This document shows positions 1 through 8,078 of a stretch of DNA of 64,000 bases, piece by piece; position 1 is the stretch's first letter; the number at the start of each line of letters is the position of its first letter. The stretch spans positions 926,625-990,624 of the forward strand of contig NZ_JAUSTW010000001.1 in NCBI RefSeq assembly GCF_030813055.1. Direction: 5' to 3'. Made by a program: the position numbers and the translations under genes. Under the pieces are notes generated by a model. The model ran no database searches, was not told where the DNA came from, and saw only the letters and a list, made by a program, of their open reading frames with translations. The stretch is from Neobacillus ginsengisoli. Lineage in GTDB: Bacteria > Bacillota > Bacilli > Bacillales_B > DSM-18226.

Positions 1-667
1 AGTTTTTTACGCCTTCTTCAACAACAGAAAATAAAGAACGCAGTTCAGGATGACGAACCCATGATTCTTCAACCTCCCTTGTGTGTTGCAAATCGGAAAG
101 GTCCGGACCTTTATCAGTTCTCATCGTGAACTTTTTTTCGCTAAGTATCATGATCGGAGCAAGGTGCGCTCTCCCAAATACCGAAAACTTATAAAAATTA
201 ATTGGGAAGTGCAGCGGCAAAAGAATCACTTCAATTGGAAGGGGTGAATAGGACGGCCATATATATTGTCCCGTTAAAGAGAGCATGATTTTTGTAAACA
301 TACTAGCTTCTTCTAAACCCCCATTTGCTAAAATGAATTTTTTCGCTGCACGCATTCTTTTATCGTCTTTATTGTAATAGCCTGAATAGAGTAATGCATA
401 ATAGGCTTCTATGGTAGAAGATACATTCCCATCGCCCTCATCGAAATAAAGCTTCCAAGCGCCATTTTTCTCCTGTCTGCTTAAAATCCTCGCCGCAAGA
501 CCTTGGATTAATTCTTCATCATTTAATTCCAATGTCCTTAATAAAATAATCATATAGGCATCTGTTGAAAGGCCAGTTTCAAATGGATAATTCCATGAGC
601 CGTCGGGAGATTGATCTTTTCTAAGTATCTCAATAATCCCATCGATTCCTTTTTTTATACTATTCAT
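1..667 (-). CDS. sqhC: Squalene-hopene/sporulenol cyclase, N-terminal part (cut by window edge)
   Basis: The reverse strand reads open from an ATG at 667 to the window edge, about 222 residues of a family near 620. The N terminus has the repeat chemistry of triterpene cyclases: QSPDGSWNYPFE near residues 18-30, then QEKNGAW, and an IEAYYAL alpha-barrel segment. In Bacillus the enzyme cyclises a C35 polyprenoid to sporulenol during sporulation; in other bacteria it makes hopene. The catalytic DXDD motif lies outside the window. An in-frame TGA just upstream rules out a longer start. Function is known for the family; the sporulenol role is inferred from the Bacillus context. Confidence 0.85.
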   Translation of the reverse strand, partial: MNSIKKGIDGIIEILRKDQSPDGSWNYPFETGLSTDAYMIILLRTLELNDEELIQGLAARILSRQEKNGAWKLYFDEGDGNVSSTIEAYYALLYSGYYNKDDKRMRAAKKFILANGGLEEASMFTKIMLSLTGQYIWPSYSPLPIEVILLPLHFPINFYKFSVFGRAHLAPIMILSEKKFTMRTDKGPDLSDLQHTREVEESWVRHPELRSLFSVVEEGVKN

Positions 668-764
668 TCCTAGTCTTCATTCCTCTCCCAATTACCGTTC
701 TCATCTATACATATTCCCTTGGTGAAAGGAGAATTCGTGAGGGAGGTCATGTGCCATTTTTTTT

Positions 765-1889
765 ATGAGAACTCGAGAAAAAACTCCTCTGGAAAGTCTA
801 AAGGAAGAATTAAAGGTAAAAAGTAAAGCTGCAAGTGGGGCCTCCCTTCAAGATGGATACGTAACAAAGGAAGAAAAAATTATTTTGGAAAAAATCGGTT
901 TGAAGACGAGGGAATTAAATAAAAACAATGGAACCAGGACAAAGGCTTATTTTGATTTTTACCAACAACATCCTGAAATCCACTGGGCTTTTTTAGGACA
1001 TATGGTTTCTCGAAATGGTGGTTGGAACATGACAGATTTAAAAGGAGAGTTTCTAACAAGAATATTATCAAGTAAAGAAAGGAATGCGTTTTTTGCTTTT
1101 TTAGAGCGCGGCAACTGGTTAATTTTCCAAGATGCGTATCCGCAATTTTTGGTTTATGAAGAAAGCTTAAAACGACACAAACCTTATTTCCATCTTTTTC
1201 CACATCTGAACATATCGGTATTTATGGAAACCATCTGGAATTATTTTTGGAGAAATCATGATACCTATGTCCTCACCATGGCGCTTATCATAAATGAACA
1301 AAGCTATTTGGAAAAAAGAGTTGTCCAAAATCCACGATATAAAAAAGAAGTATTCGGTAAATTGGAGTTTAAGCTCCAGGACCTTCTTTCCTTTAACCAT
1401 ATTCTTTTTCCTTATGCTAAAAAAAACTTGATTGGGCAAACACTACACCAGTTTGATTCGTTCAATGAGCGGATTCTTCTTGGAAAAAGGCTATATGCCG
1501 TTCTGTTTCAGAATCAGGATCGCTTAAAGCTGGTAATAGATTGGGCGAAACACCATCCGCATACCGGTTCAAGAAAGGATTATTGGCCCCATATATTTAA
1601 CAATGTAAATGAAGGAATTCCCGGTTTTGCCTATCAGCTCCGTTTAAAATCATGCCAGCTCAGGCCTGGAGCAAGAAGAATTTATAGTCCGGACCTTGAA
1701 AGTGCATGGAAAAATGTAAGCCAGGAAGAAGCGGAAAAAGGAGATTGGTTTGAAGACGTTTATGTAATTGGGTATTTGGAAGAAAATAATGAAATTTTTG
1801 ATGGGGAGATTAAAAATGAATACTGCAAAACACTTGAACGTCTCGAGCTTGCGGCACTTGCTAAAAAGGCGATTTCCATTTTGGAATAA
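765..1889 (+). CDS. DUF2515 family protein (YppC-like)
   Basis: A 374-residue soluble protein that I recognise as the DUF2515/YppC type of Bacillus, mainly from the segment HMVSRNGGWNMTDLKG near residue 78 and the charged, aromatic-rich body. No catalytic motif is evident and the biochemical role is unknown. The start is uncertain: a good GGGAGG site at 741-746 lies 18 bases before the ATG, so an ATT codon at 756 would be better spaced. The gene is divergent from the cyclase and its 3' end overlaps the next gene by about 74 bases, suggesting translational coupling. Confidence 0.7.
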   Translation: MRTREKTPLESLKEELKVKSKAASGASLQDGYVTKEEKIILEKIGLKTRELNKNNGTRTKAYFDFYQQHPEIHWAFLGHMVSRNGGWNMTDLKGEFLTRILSSKERNAFFAFLERGNWLIFQDAYPQFLVYEESLKRHKPYFHLFPHLNISVFMETIWNYFWRNHDTYVLTMALIINEQSYLEKRVVQNPRYKKEVFGKLEFKLQDLLSFNHILFPYAKKNLIGQTLHQFDSFNERILLGKRLYAVLFQNQDRLKLVIDWAKHHPHTGSRKDYWPHIFNNVNEGIPGFAYQLRLKSCQLRPGARRIYSPDLESAWKNVSQEEAEKGDWFEDVYVIGYLEENNEIFDGEIKNEYCKTLERLELAALAKKAISILE

Positions 1890-2268
1890 AGATTATATTC
1901 CGGCAATGGTGCTTTCTGCGGTAATTGGAACGTTTTTAGATAATTATTTTGTTAAACAACAGCTTTATGAGTTTCCCTATAGACCTTTTCCTGAACTTTT
2001 TTCAGTCAATATTGTTTTTACACTTCTAGGTCTTCCCGTCCTCGTGATGATTTTACTTCATAACATGAAGCGAGTAAATTTATGGGGCAAAGCAGGTCTC
2101 ATTATTTTTCTAAGCCTCTTAATGCCGATTCTTGAAAAATTAGCAGAAGTCTGCGGCTTGTTTGTCCATTCAAGCGAATGGAAACACCTCTATACATTTG
2201 CAGGCTACTTGGTATTTTTAACGATTATTTATCTATTTCATCAATGGGTGGAAAAGCAAAAAGGGTAA
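1816..2268 (+). CDS. CBO0543-type small integral membrane protein
   Basis: About 150 residues with roughly four hydrophobic helices, resembling the CBO0543 family of uncharacterised Firmicute membrane proteins. The motif VIGTFLDNYFVKQQLYEFP and the following PYRPFPELF loop are characteristic. The ATG at 1816 is preferred over in-frame ATGs at 1768 and 1801 because GGGGAG sits at 1802-1807 with normal spacing. It overlaps the end of the YppC-like gene in a different frame, so the two are probably one transcript. No function can be proposed from sequence. Confidence 0.65.
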   Translation: MNTAKHLNVSSLRHLLKRRFPFWNKDYIPAMVLSAVIGTFLDNYFVKQQLYEFPYRPFPELFSVNIVFTLLGLPVLVMILLHNMKRVNLWGKAGLIIFLSLLMPILEKLAEVCGLFVHSSEWKHLYTFAGYLVFLTIIYLFHQWVEKQKG

Positions 2269-2302
2269 AAAACAAAAGCCAAGACATAAAGTCTTGGCTT
2301 TT
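2262..2302 (-). terminator. Rho-independent terminator, best on the minus strand
   Basis: A 12-bp perfect stem (2274-2285 with 2291-2302) is followed on the minus strand by a run of U residues (TTTTGTTTTTT). On the plus strand only TTTTG follows, so it mainly ends a minus-strand RNA. It may also serve the upstream membrane-protein gene. Confidence 0.75.
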
Positions 2303-2420
2303 GCGGTGATCACATTTGTGATACCTTAGTAATCGCAGATGCAATCACCTACCCCTCCCATCCGTACAGTGGTTAAGTGTCCCGCAACAAGCGAATGTTG
2401 GGAGGGGTACATATAGTTTA
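2262..2420 (-). ncRNA. Candidate structured small RNA (family not assigned)
   Basis: Reading the minus strand from about 2418, the RNA would fold into an 11-bp helix (TACCCCTCCCA with TGGGAGGGGTA) enclosing a small CAACA/TGTTG hairpin, then a GGTGAT/ATCACC helix enclosing ATCAC-AAAT-GTGAT, then a classic terminator. A plausible minus-strand promoter has TTGTTA (2452-2447) and TAAAAT (2430-2425) with a 16-base spacer. No open reading frame of note lies in it. I cannot assign a known family; a sporulation sRNA is one class to test. Confidence 0.5.
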
Positions 2421-2525
2421 TCACATTTTATAAGTAATTATAATAGTAACAATCACTTCGGACTTTCTTTTCTTTTTTGAAAAGTGTATGATAAAAATGA
2501 TTTTTTACATAAGGGAGTGTTTGAA

Positions 2526-2966
2526 GTGGCTAAAAAAGGACATTTTTTAATGGAAAACGGAGAAAAAATCGAATTTGATTTATATCCAAATGAAGCACCG
2601 GGCACGGTTGAAAATTTTGAAACGTTAGCGAACAAAGGTTTTTACAATGGTCTTACGTTTCATCGGGTTATACCCGGTTTTGTAAGCCAAGGCGGATGCC
2701 CAGAGGGCCGCGGGACCGGCGGACCGGGTTACACGATTAAATGTGAAACAGAAGGAAACCCTCACAAGCATGTACCTGGTGCATTATCAATGGCACATGC
2801 AGGCAAAAACACAGGTGGAAGCCAGTTCTTTATCGTACACGAATCACAACCGCATCTTAATGGTGTTCATACTGTTTTCGGGCAAGTAACATCCGGTTTG
2901 GAAACGGCTAAAGCGATGCGAAATGGTGACATAATGAAAGAAGTAAAGGTTTATGATGCTGAATAA
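2526..2966 (+). CDS. ppiB: Peptidyl-prolyl cis-trans isomerase B (cyclophilin)
   Basis: A 146-residue single-domain cyclophilin, the size of Bacillus PpiB, and very similar to it along its length. The signature stretches [13 protein letters not shown] (catalytic Arg and Phe) and GSQFFIV (Gln, Phe) are present, as is the GVHTVFGQV block. It catalyses proline isomerisation in the cytoplasm. GTG at 2526 is the start: GGGAG at 2513-2517 is ideally spaced and the protein then begins in register with the family; an ATG at 2484 would add 14 alien residues. A terminator follows directly, so it is monocistronic. Confidence 0.95.
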   Translation: MAKKGHFLMENGEKIEFDLYPNEAPGTVENFETLANKGFYNGLTFHRVIPGFVSQGGCPEGRGTGGPGYTIKCETEGNPHKHVPGALSMAHAGKNTGGSQFFIVHESQPHLNGVHTVFGQVTSGLETAKAMRNGDIMKEVKVYDAE

Positions 2967-2976
2967 GTAAGATTTA

Positions 2977-3007
2977 GAGAGCTAATTTGTGGTTAGCTCT
3001 CTTTTTT
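2977..3007 (+). terminator. Terminator of ppiB
   Basis: Nine-base stem GAGAGCTAA/TTAGCTCTC with a 7-base loop, followed by TTTTTT. Confidence 0.9.
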
Positions 3008-3073
3008 GTTAGCGAAAGTATGTTTATTCCCCCAAAGGGCAAATTAAAAAAAATGGTTATTTTGGGGGTTACT

Positions 3074-3868
3074 ATGAAAAAGATTGTTCTAATTCTTATA
3101 CCTTTCCTATTTTTTTCGTTTCACCTAACTGCAAACGCTGAAAGCAATGGAACAAAAGAACTCAAGGCAGCGATTATCATTGATGATTTTGGGGGTGGCA
3201 CCGGTGGTGTCAAAGATTTCTTAGATGGGGATATTCCGATCACCGCAGCTGTAATGCCTTTTACACCAACATCAAAAGAACATGCGGAATGGGCTCATAA
3301 AAACGGTATTGAAATTATGGTGCATTTGCCGATGGAGCCGAAAAGAGGAAAAAGATCCTGGCTGGGACCAAAACCGATAACAGTTGATTTGACGCTTAAA
3401 GAAGTAAGGCAACGGGTTGAGGAAGCAATCGACAACGTGCCATATGCGGTGGGGCTTAACAACCATATGGGTTCACTGGCAGTAGAAAACGAAACGATCG
3501 TGCGAACGATTGTAGAAGTAGCAAAGGAAAGAAACCTTTTTATTATCGACAGTGGAACAAGTCCAGGTACGAAATTTCCTGAAATCGCAAAAGAGCTGGG
3601 CGTACCATTGTTAAAAAGGGATGTATTCCTTGATGATATTTCTTCCTCATCCCATGTAAGAAAACAAATGGTCCGGCTGGCAAAAGTAACCGAAATTAAA
3701 GGCCAGGGCATTGCCATCGGCCATGTTGGAGTTACCGGAAAAGTATGTTCAATTGGAGTTTTTGAATCGATAGAGGAATTTAAAAGACGAAACATTAAGA
3801 TTGTACCTGTCTCCCAGCTTTTTTCAGGAAAATTGCCAAATAAAAATTTCCCACCCTATTCGCATTGA
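3074..3868 (+). CDS. Divergent polysaccharide deacetylase (YibQ-like), secreted
   Basis: 264 residues beginning with a Lys-Lys, hydrophobic core and ANA-E cleavage site typical of a signal peptide, so it is exported. The mature part is of the divergent polysaccharide deacetylase (YibQ/DUF610) family: AAIIIDDFGGG with the Asp pair near residue 40, then HLPMEP and the LNNHMGS block that carry the metal-ligand positions. Family members are thought to act on cell-envelope glycans but the substrate is not established. ATG 3074 follows GGGGGT; the longer reading from 2987 lacks a ribosome site and would bury the signal peptide. Confidence 0.85.
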   Translation: MKKIVLILIPFLFFSFHLTANAESNGTKELKAAIIIDDFGGGTGGVKDFLDGDIPITAAVMPFTPTSKEHAEWAHKNGIEIMVHLPMEPKRGKRSWLGPKPITVDLTLKEVRQRVEEAIDNVPYAVGLNNHMGSLAVENETIVRTIVEVAKERNLFIIDSGTSPGTKFPEIAKELGVPLLKRDVFLDDISSSSHVRKQMVRLAKVTEIKGQGIAIGHVGVTGKVCSIGVFESIEEFKRRNIKIVPVSQLFSGKLPNKNFPPYSH

Positions 3869-3929
3869 AAAGCCGGAATCTTGAATTAACGGGGTTACTT
3901 CAAAGGTGCAAACATTAAAATCACACGAA

Positions 3930-3968
3930 GAAACACACGACATTTCACATATCGTGTGTTTCTTTTTT
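3930..3968 (+). terminator. Terminator after the deacetylase gene
   Basis: Eleven-base stem GAAACACACGA/TCGTGTGTTTC, 11-base loop, then TTTTTT. Confidence 0.9.
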
Positions 3969-4481
3969 GTTATAGCAAGGTTTCTATACATTTTTACGAA
4001 CTTTTCACATATGAATTCACAGTGTATTTCTAAAGGATAGAAATAATTATTGGACTGTATGTGAATTTAGTTTAATTTTATGGTGTGAATTCTACCTAGT
4101 ATTTAAGAATTTTGCAGATATTTGCATAGCGAATGCGAAGGTTATTCGTACAGGACAAGCTGGAAATTGCCGATGATAGTTCGAATGTGAGGCTTATTCG
4201 GAAAAGGACAAATGCTCCCAGTCACATCACATAACTCGTTTTATTTTATAACTATTCAAAAGTAAAACGGTTAAGATTAGGGTTCTTCTTAAAACAATAG
4301 TCAACCGTTTGTGATTAGTGGTAAGATTTCTCCTGCGATTTACAGTTTTGCACCTCACAAGTGAACCCGTTAATCCTGAATTCCGTTTTTTTTATGATAA
4401 TTTCCATTGCTAACATGCTGAGATTCATCCAAAATGAAACAATAGATAACAATGTAGGTGAAAGGGAGAAGGAGTTTTATT
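3969..4481. other. Intergenic stretch, no gene recognised
   Basis: About 510 bases without a supportable gene. A part near 4110-4220 has the look of a decayed or repeated sequence (short open frame DKLEIADDSSNVRLIRKRTN on the plus strand) but has no start codon with a ribosome site. The last 25 bases carry the exoA ribosome site. Confidence 0.4.
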
Positions 4482-5234
4482 ATGAAATTAGTTTCTTGGA
4501 ATGTTAACGGCCTTCGGGCATGTGTTAAAAAAGGATTTTTGGATTATTTTAATGAAGTGAATGCCGATATATTCTGTGTGCAGGAAACGAAACTGCAGGA
4601 GGGGCAAATTAGCCTTGAATTAGATGGATACCACCAATACTGGAATTATGCTGTTAAAAAAGGCTATTCCGGCACAGCTGTTTTTACTAAAAAACAACCC
4701 TTATCTGTCAGGTATGGGGTAGGTACGGATGATTCCGAAGCTGAGGGAAGAATCCTAACATTAGAGTTTGCTGAATTTTTTCTTGTAAATGTTTATACAC
4801 CAAACTCACAAAGAGATTTAGCTAGGCTTAGTTTCCGATTAGAATGGGAGGAGCGAATTCTTGCATACCTTAAAGAATTAGATGCTGTAAAGCCAGTTAT
4901 TCTATGCGGGGATTTGAATGTTGCTCACCAAGAAATTGACTTAAGAAATCCAAAGTCAAATCAAGGCAACTCCGGTTTCACGGAAGAAGAACGAGGAAAA
5001 ATGAGTGTATTACTGGAAGCGGGTTTTACAGATAGCTTCCGGCACTTTTATCCTGCTCAGGAAGGTTCTTATACATGGTGGTCATATATGCGCAAAGTCA
5101 GGGAAAAGAATATTGGATGGCGGATTGATTATTTTATTGTTTCGGACACATTTATAGATCGTCTGGTTGATGCCAACATTCATTCCGAAATCATGGGAAG
5201 TGACCATTGTCCGGTTTTACTGGAAATAAGATAA
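4482..5234 (+). CDS. exoA: Exodeoxyribonuclease III / AP endonuclease
   Basis: 250 residues, the usual ExoA size, of the exonuclease-endonuclease-phosphatase fold. The sequence shows the family landmarks in order: LVSWNVNGLRA near the start, DIFCVQETKLQ (metal-binding Glu), YTPNSQRDLARL, ILCGDLNVAH (catalytic Asp/Asn) and the C-terminal GSDHCPVLLEI (catalytic His). It incises DNA at abasic sites in base-excision repair. ATG at 4482 follows GGGAGAAGGAG; an in-frame codon at 4458 lacks such a site. It appears to be a single-gene unit. Confidence 0.96.
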   Translation: MKLVSWNVNGLRACVKKGFLDYFNEVNADIFCVQETKLQEGQISLELDGYHQYWNYAVKKGYSGTAVFTKKQPLSVRYGVGTDDSEAEGRILTLEFAEFFLVNVYTPNSQRDLARLSFRLEWEERILAYLKELDAVKPVILCGDLNVAHQEIDLRNPKSNQGNSGFTEEERGKMSVLLEAGFTDSFRHFYPAQEGSYTWWSYMRKVREKNIGWRIDYFIVSDTFIDRLVDANIHSEIMGSDHCPVLLEIR

Positions 5235-5329
5235 AATTTTCTTATCATCGCTCATAAAAAACTCGAAATTTTAATTTTCGAATTTCTGTTTTATAGTTAC
5301 CTTAGATGTAACGATAGCGGGGGATGAAT

Positions 5330-6103
5330 ATGGATATTAAAAAAGACGTTCAACAGCAGTTTGGTAAAAATGCAGAATTCTATGTGTCGAGCACCATTCA
5401 TAAAGAAGGTAAAGACTTGCAAAAGCTGCTTGAGTTGGCCTCCATTCATGGACAGGAACACTTGCTTGATGTAGCAACAGGCGGCGGTCATACGGCAAAT
5501 GCTTTTGCTCCATTCGTAAAAAAAGTAACTGCTGTTGATTTGACACAAGAAATGTTGGTAGCGGCTGAAAAGTTTATACAAGAAAATGGCCGTCAAAACG
5601 TCGATTTTGTCATCGGAGATGCGGAAAAGCTGCCATTTCGCGATGATTCTTTTGATATTGTGACTTGCCGAATTGCACCCCATCATTTTCCGAATGTAAA
5701 CAAGTTTATTAAAGAGGTTCATCGAGTCCTTTCAACAAATGGTCAATTTTTGCTTGATGACAATGTTGCACCTGAAGAGGATGATTTGGACCAATTTTAT
5801 AATACAATCGAAAAAATAAGAGACTATAGCCATTTTCGCGCCTGGAAAAAAACAGAATGGCTTCGAATGCTTGAATTTGCAGGTTTTGAAATTATTGAAT
5901 GGCATCGTTTTGATAAAACTTTTAAATTTGATCCATGGTGTAGTCGGATGAATGTATTGCAAGCAGATAAAGATAGATTGACTCAGTACATGCTTACAGC
6001 AACTCAAAAAATCAAAGATAAGTTTAGGATTGTTATTAACGAAGATCAAGTGATTTCATTTCAAGGAGAAGCGATTGTTTTAAAAGCAATCAAAAGGGGA
6101 TGA
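5330..6103 (+). CDS. Class I SAM-dependent methyltransferase (YcgJ/UbiE-like)
   Basis: 257 residues with a Methyltransf_11-type Rossmann core. Motif I is LLDVATGGGHTANAFAP near residues 46-62, the acidic residue ending beta-2 is in VTAVDLTQEM, and FVIGDAEKLPF plus VTCRIAPHHFPN follow at the expected spacing. The acceptor substrate is not evident. Two ATGs compete (5324, 5330); GCGGGGG at 5317-5323 abuts the first and is properly spaced for the second, so 5330 is used. It converges on a small minus-strand gene, sharing a terminator. Confidence 0.85.
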   Translation: MDIKKDVQQQFGKNAEFYVSSTIHKEGKDLQKLLELASIHGQEHLLDVATGGGHTANAFAPFVKKVTAVDLTQEMLVAAEKFIQENGRQNVDFVIGDAEKLPFRDDSFDIVTCRIAPHHFPNVNKFIKEVHRVLSTNGQFLLDDNVAPEEDDLDQFYNTIEKIRDYSHFRAWKKTEWLRMLEFAGFEIIEWHRFDKTFKFDPWCSRMNVLQADKDRLTQYMLTATQKIKDKFRIVINEDQVISFQGEAIVLKAIKRG

Positions 6104-6153
6104 AAAAACCTTTGCATCGAAGAGTAAGAACTCTTTTATGCAAAGGTTTTTTA
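6104..6153. terminator. Bidirectional terminator
   Basis: A long stem pairs 6104-6117 (AAAAACCTTTGCAT) with 6138-6151, flanked by A and T runs on both sides. It can end both the methyltransferase mRNA and the converging small-gene mRNA. Confidence 0.9.
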
Positions 6154-6167
6154 CGTTTAAGAAAATG

Positions 6168-6305
6168 TTAAATGTCATTTAGTGCGGTGCCGATAACATC
6201 GAATTCAGGTAGCCTCTCATCTTGATTAGAGTTTTCCCACTGTTCCTGCTCACTGGAACCAACAACTGCTTTTTCATCCTCTTTTTTATATGGTTTCATA
6301 CCCAC
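6168..6305 (-). CDS. Small acidic protein, 45 residues
   Basis: Minus-strand GTG at 6305 to TAA at 6168. AAAGGAGA at 6323-6316 lies 10 bases before the GTG. The product begins VGMKPYKKEDEKAVVGSS and is Glu/Asp/Asn-rich, ending FDVIGTALNDI; no membrane segment or known domain is seen. Codon choice looks protein-like and the frame ends just before the shared terminator, which supports it being real. Function unknown; an ATG at 6299 is an alternative start but is too far from the ribosome site. Confidence 0.55.
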   Translation of the reverse strand: MGMKPYKKEDEKAVVGSSEQEQWENSNQDERLPEFDVIGTALNDI

Positions 6306-6843
6306 AGTAAGAACATCTCCTTTCCATTATTTTGTGACCGTACTAAAGTATTTTTACCCATAAAAAACCGGTCTAAACCTCTTTTGAATTTGGGAAATTA
6401 TCAAGAAAGAATAGGTAATTAATAAATTGAAGAAAAGTGTATAGTAAGATGTATCAAAAATCTAATGTTTTCACAGGTGATGAAAAGAGGTTAATGGTAA
6501 CGTCATATATTATGTCAGATTGCCTAAATGCGTTCACCCGGTTGGGCAAATTCTCCAACCCTGTAATAGGGCGAACGGCAAGGACAGTGCTACTTGTTTT
6601 TTTACGGATTTTAGAACATAAAAAGGATGGATCATTACTTTTGACAAGAAAAGGATTTTTGTATATATAGATGTGCGATTTGATTTTTGAAACAAATAGG
6701 TAATATCCAAAAAACTACTTCCATTTATTTCCTGAAAAATATTACAGAAAAAGATGTTGAATTTTGCTGGAATACGTAGTATTATAGATTTTGTCGCTAA
6801 GACAACATCGATAGATTGCTTAATTAACAAATGGATTTAAAAT
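6306..6843. other. Leader region of the tRNA cluster, no gene supported
   Basis: About 540 bases. Short frames on both strands lack ribosome sites and family resemblance. TTGATT ... TAATAT near 6677-6705 could be a promoter for the tRNA operon, but the spacing is imperfect. No rRNA sequence is present. Confidence 0.35.
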
Positions 6844-6928
6844 GCGGGTGTGGCGGAATTGGCAGACGCACCAGACTTAGGATCTGGCGCCGCAAGGCGT
6901 GGGGGTTCGACTCCCTTCACCCGCACCA
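6844..6928 (+). tRNA. tRNA-Leu(TAG)
   Basis: Cloverleaf with acceptor GCGGGTG/CACCCGC, long variable arm, anticodon TAG in CTTAGGA, T-loop GGTTCGACTCC, encoded CCA. First of eleven tRNAs. Confidence 0.97.
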
Positions 6929-6963
6929 AAGTTTTTTACGAAAGCAAAATAACTTACCATATT

Positions 6964-7038
6964 GCGGAAGTAGTTCAGTGGTAGAACACCACCTTGCCAA
7001 GGTGGGGGTCGCGGGTTCGAATCCCGTCTTCCGCTCCA
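6964..7038 (+). tRNA. tRNA-Gly(GCC)
   Basis: Acceptor GCGGAAG/CTTCCGC, anticodon GCC in TTGCCAA, encoded CCA. Confidence 0.97.
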
Positions 7039-7043
7039 AGATT

Positions 7044-7132
7044 GCCGGGGTGGCGGAACTGGCAGACGCACAGGACTTAAAATCCTGCGGTAGGTGACTA
7101 CCGTACCGGTTCGATTCCGGTCCTCGGCACCA
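7044..7132 (+). tRNA. tRNA-Leu(TAA)
   Basis: Class II tRNA with long variable arm; acceptor GCCGGGG/CCTCGGC, anticodon TAA in CTTAAAA, encoded CCA. Confidence 0.97.
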
Positions 7133-7165
7133 AAGTTTTTTGCGATAGGAAAAAAATTCAAAAAT

Positions 7166-7242
<77 letters not shown>

Positions 7243-7250
7243 TTATTTAA

Positions 7251-7327
7251 CGGGAAGTAGCTCAGCTTGGTAGAGCACTTGGTTTGGGACCAAGGGGTCG
7301 CAGGTTCGAATCCTGTCTTCCCGACCA
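7251..7327 (+). tRNA. tRNA-Pro(TGG)
   Basis: Acceptor CGGGAAG/CTTCCCG, anticodon TGG in TTTGGGA, encoded CCA. Confidence 0.97.
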
Positions 7328-7346
7328 TTTTTAAACCATATTTAAT

Positions 7347-7422
7347 GGGGCCTTAGCTCAGCTGGGAGAGCGCCTGCTTTGCACGCAGGAGGTCAGCGGT
7401 TCGATCCCGCTAGGCTCCACCA
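7347..7422 (+). tRNA. tRNA-Ala(TGC)
   Basis: Acceptor GGGGCCT/AGGCTCC, anticodon TGC in TTTGCAC, encoded CCA. Confidence 0.97.
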
Positions 7423-7440
7423 GAAATTAATTTTATATTT

Positions 7441-7517
7441 GGCGGTGTAGCTCAGCTGGCTAGAGCGTACGGTTCATACCCGTAAGGTCGGGGGTTCGAT
7501 CCCCTCCGCCGCTACCA
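7441..7517 (+). tRNA. tRNA-Met(CAT), elongator
   Basis: Acceptor GGCGGTG with standard first pair, anticodon CAT in TTCATAC. The paired 1-72 position and lack of the three G-C pairs of the initiator stem mark it as elongator Met. The order Leu-Gly-Leu-Arg-Pro-Ala-Met matches the large rrnB-linked tRNA cluster of B. subtilis. Confidence 0.93.
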
Positions 7518-7537
7518 AATACTTTTTTAAAAATAAT

Positions 7538-7630
7538 GGAGGAATACCCAAGTCCGGCTGAAGGGATCGGTCTTGAAAACCGACAGGCGGGTTAAACCGC
7601 GCGGGGGTTCGAATCCCTCTTCCTCCGCCA
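7538..7630 (+). tRNA. tRNA-Ser(TGA)
   Basis: Class II, 93 bases; acceptor GGAGGAA/TTCCTCC, anticodon TGA in CTTGAAA, long variable arm, encoded CCA. Confidence 0.97.
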
Positions 7631-7650
7631 TTATTTTTTTCTTCATATGT

Positions 7651-7735
7651 GGAGGGGTAGCGAAGTGGCTAAACGCGGCGGACTGTAAATCCGCTCCCTC
7701 CGGGTTCGGCGGTTCGAATCCGTCCCCCTCCACCA
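7651..7735 (+). tRNA. tRNA-Tyr(GTA)
   Basis: Class II; acceptor GGAGGGG/CCCCTCC, anticodon GTA in CTGTAAA, encoded CCA. Confidence 0.97.
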
Positions 7736-7739
7736 TTTT

Positions 7740-7813
7740 AGGGGTATAGTTTAAAGGTAGAACGAAGGTCTCCAAAACCTTTGGTGTGGGTTCAATTCCT
7801 ACTACCCCTGCCA
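7740..7813 (+). tRNA. tRNA-Trp(CCA)
   Basis: Acceptor AGGGGTA/TACCCCT, anticodon CCA in CTCCAAA, encoded 3' CCA. Confidence 0.97.
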
Positions 7814-7838
7814 CTTAATCTTATAAATTTCTAATTTT

Positions 7839-7922
7839 GCCGGTGTGGCGGAATTGGCAGACGCGCACGACTCAAAATCGTGTTCCTCTGGAGTGTCGGT
7901 TCGACCCCGACCACCGGTATCA
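7839..7922 (+). tRNA. tRNA-Leu(CAA), 3' end altered (TCA instead of CCA)
   Basis: Class II tRNA; acceptor GCCGGTG/CACCGGT with a terminal G-U, anticodon CAA in CTCAAAA, T-loop GGTTCGACCCC. The encoded tail is A-TCA, not A-CCA; all ten others in the cluster carry CCA. A broken tyrosine recombinase lies just downstream, so the 3' end is probably the attachment site, rebuilt by the inserted element. The tRNA would need CCA addition after trimming. Confidence 0.92.
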
Positions 7923-7969
7923 TGCTATTTACGAAAGAAAAACGAGAATGCTCATCATATCAACGTTTT

Positions 7970-8001
7970 AAGCGTTCCTGCTACGGTGGGGACGCTTTTT
8001 T
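7970..8001 (+). terminator. Terminator of the tRNA operon
   Basis: AGCGT/ACGCT stem (7971-7975 with 7992-7996) followed by six T; it lies in DNA brought by the island. Confidence 0.6.
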
Positions 8002-8078
8002 CGTTGTCCCAAAAACCGTCTACGAATAAGTTCAAATCTGACGCACCTGTTAATACGCAGTGGAGGTCGAATGAATCG

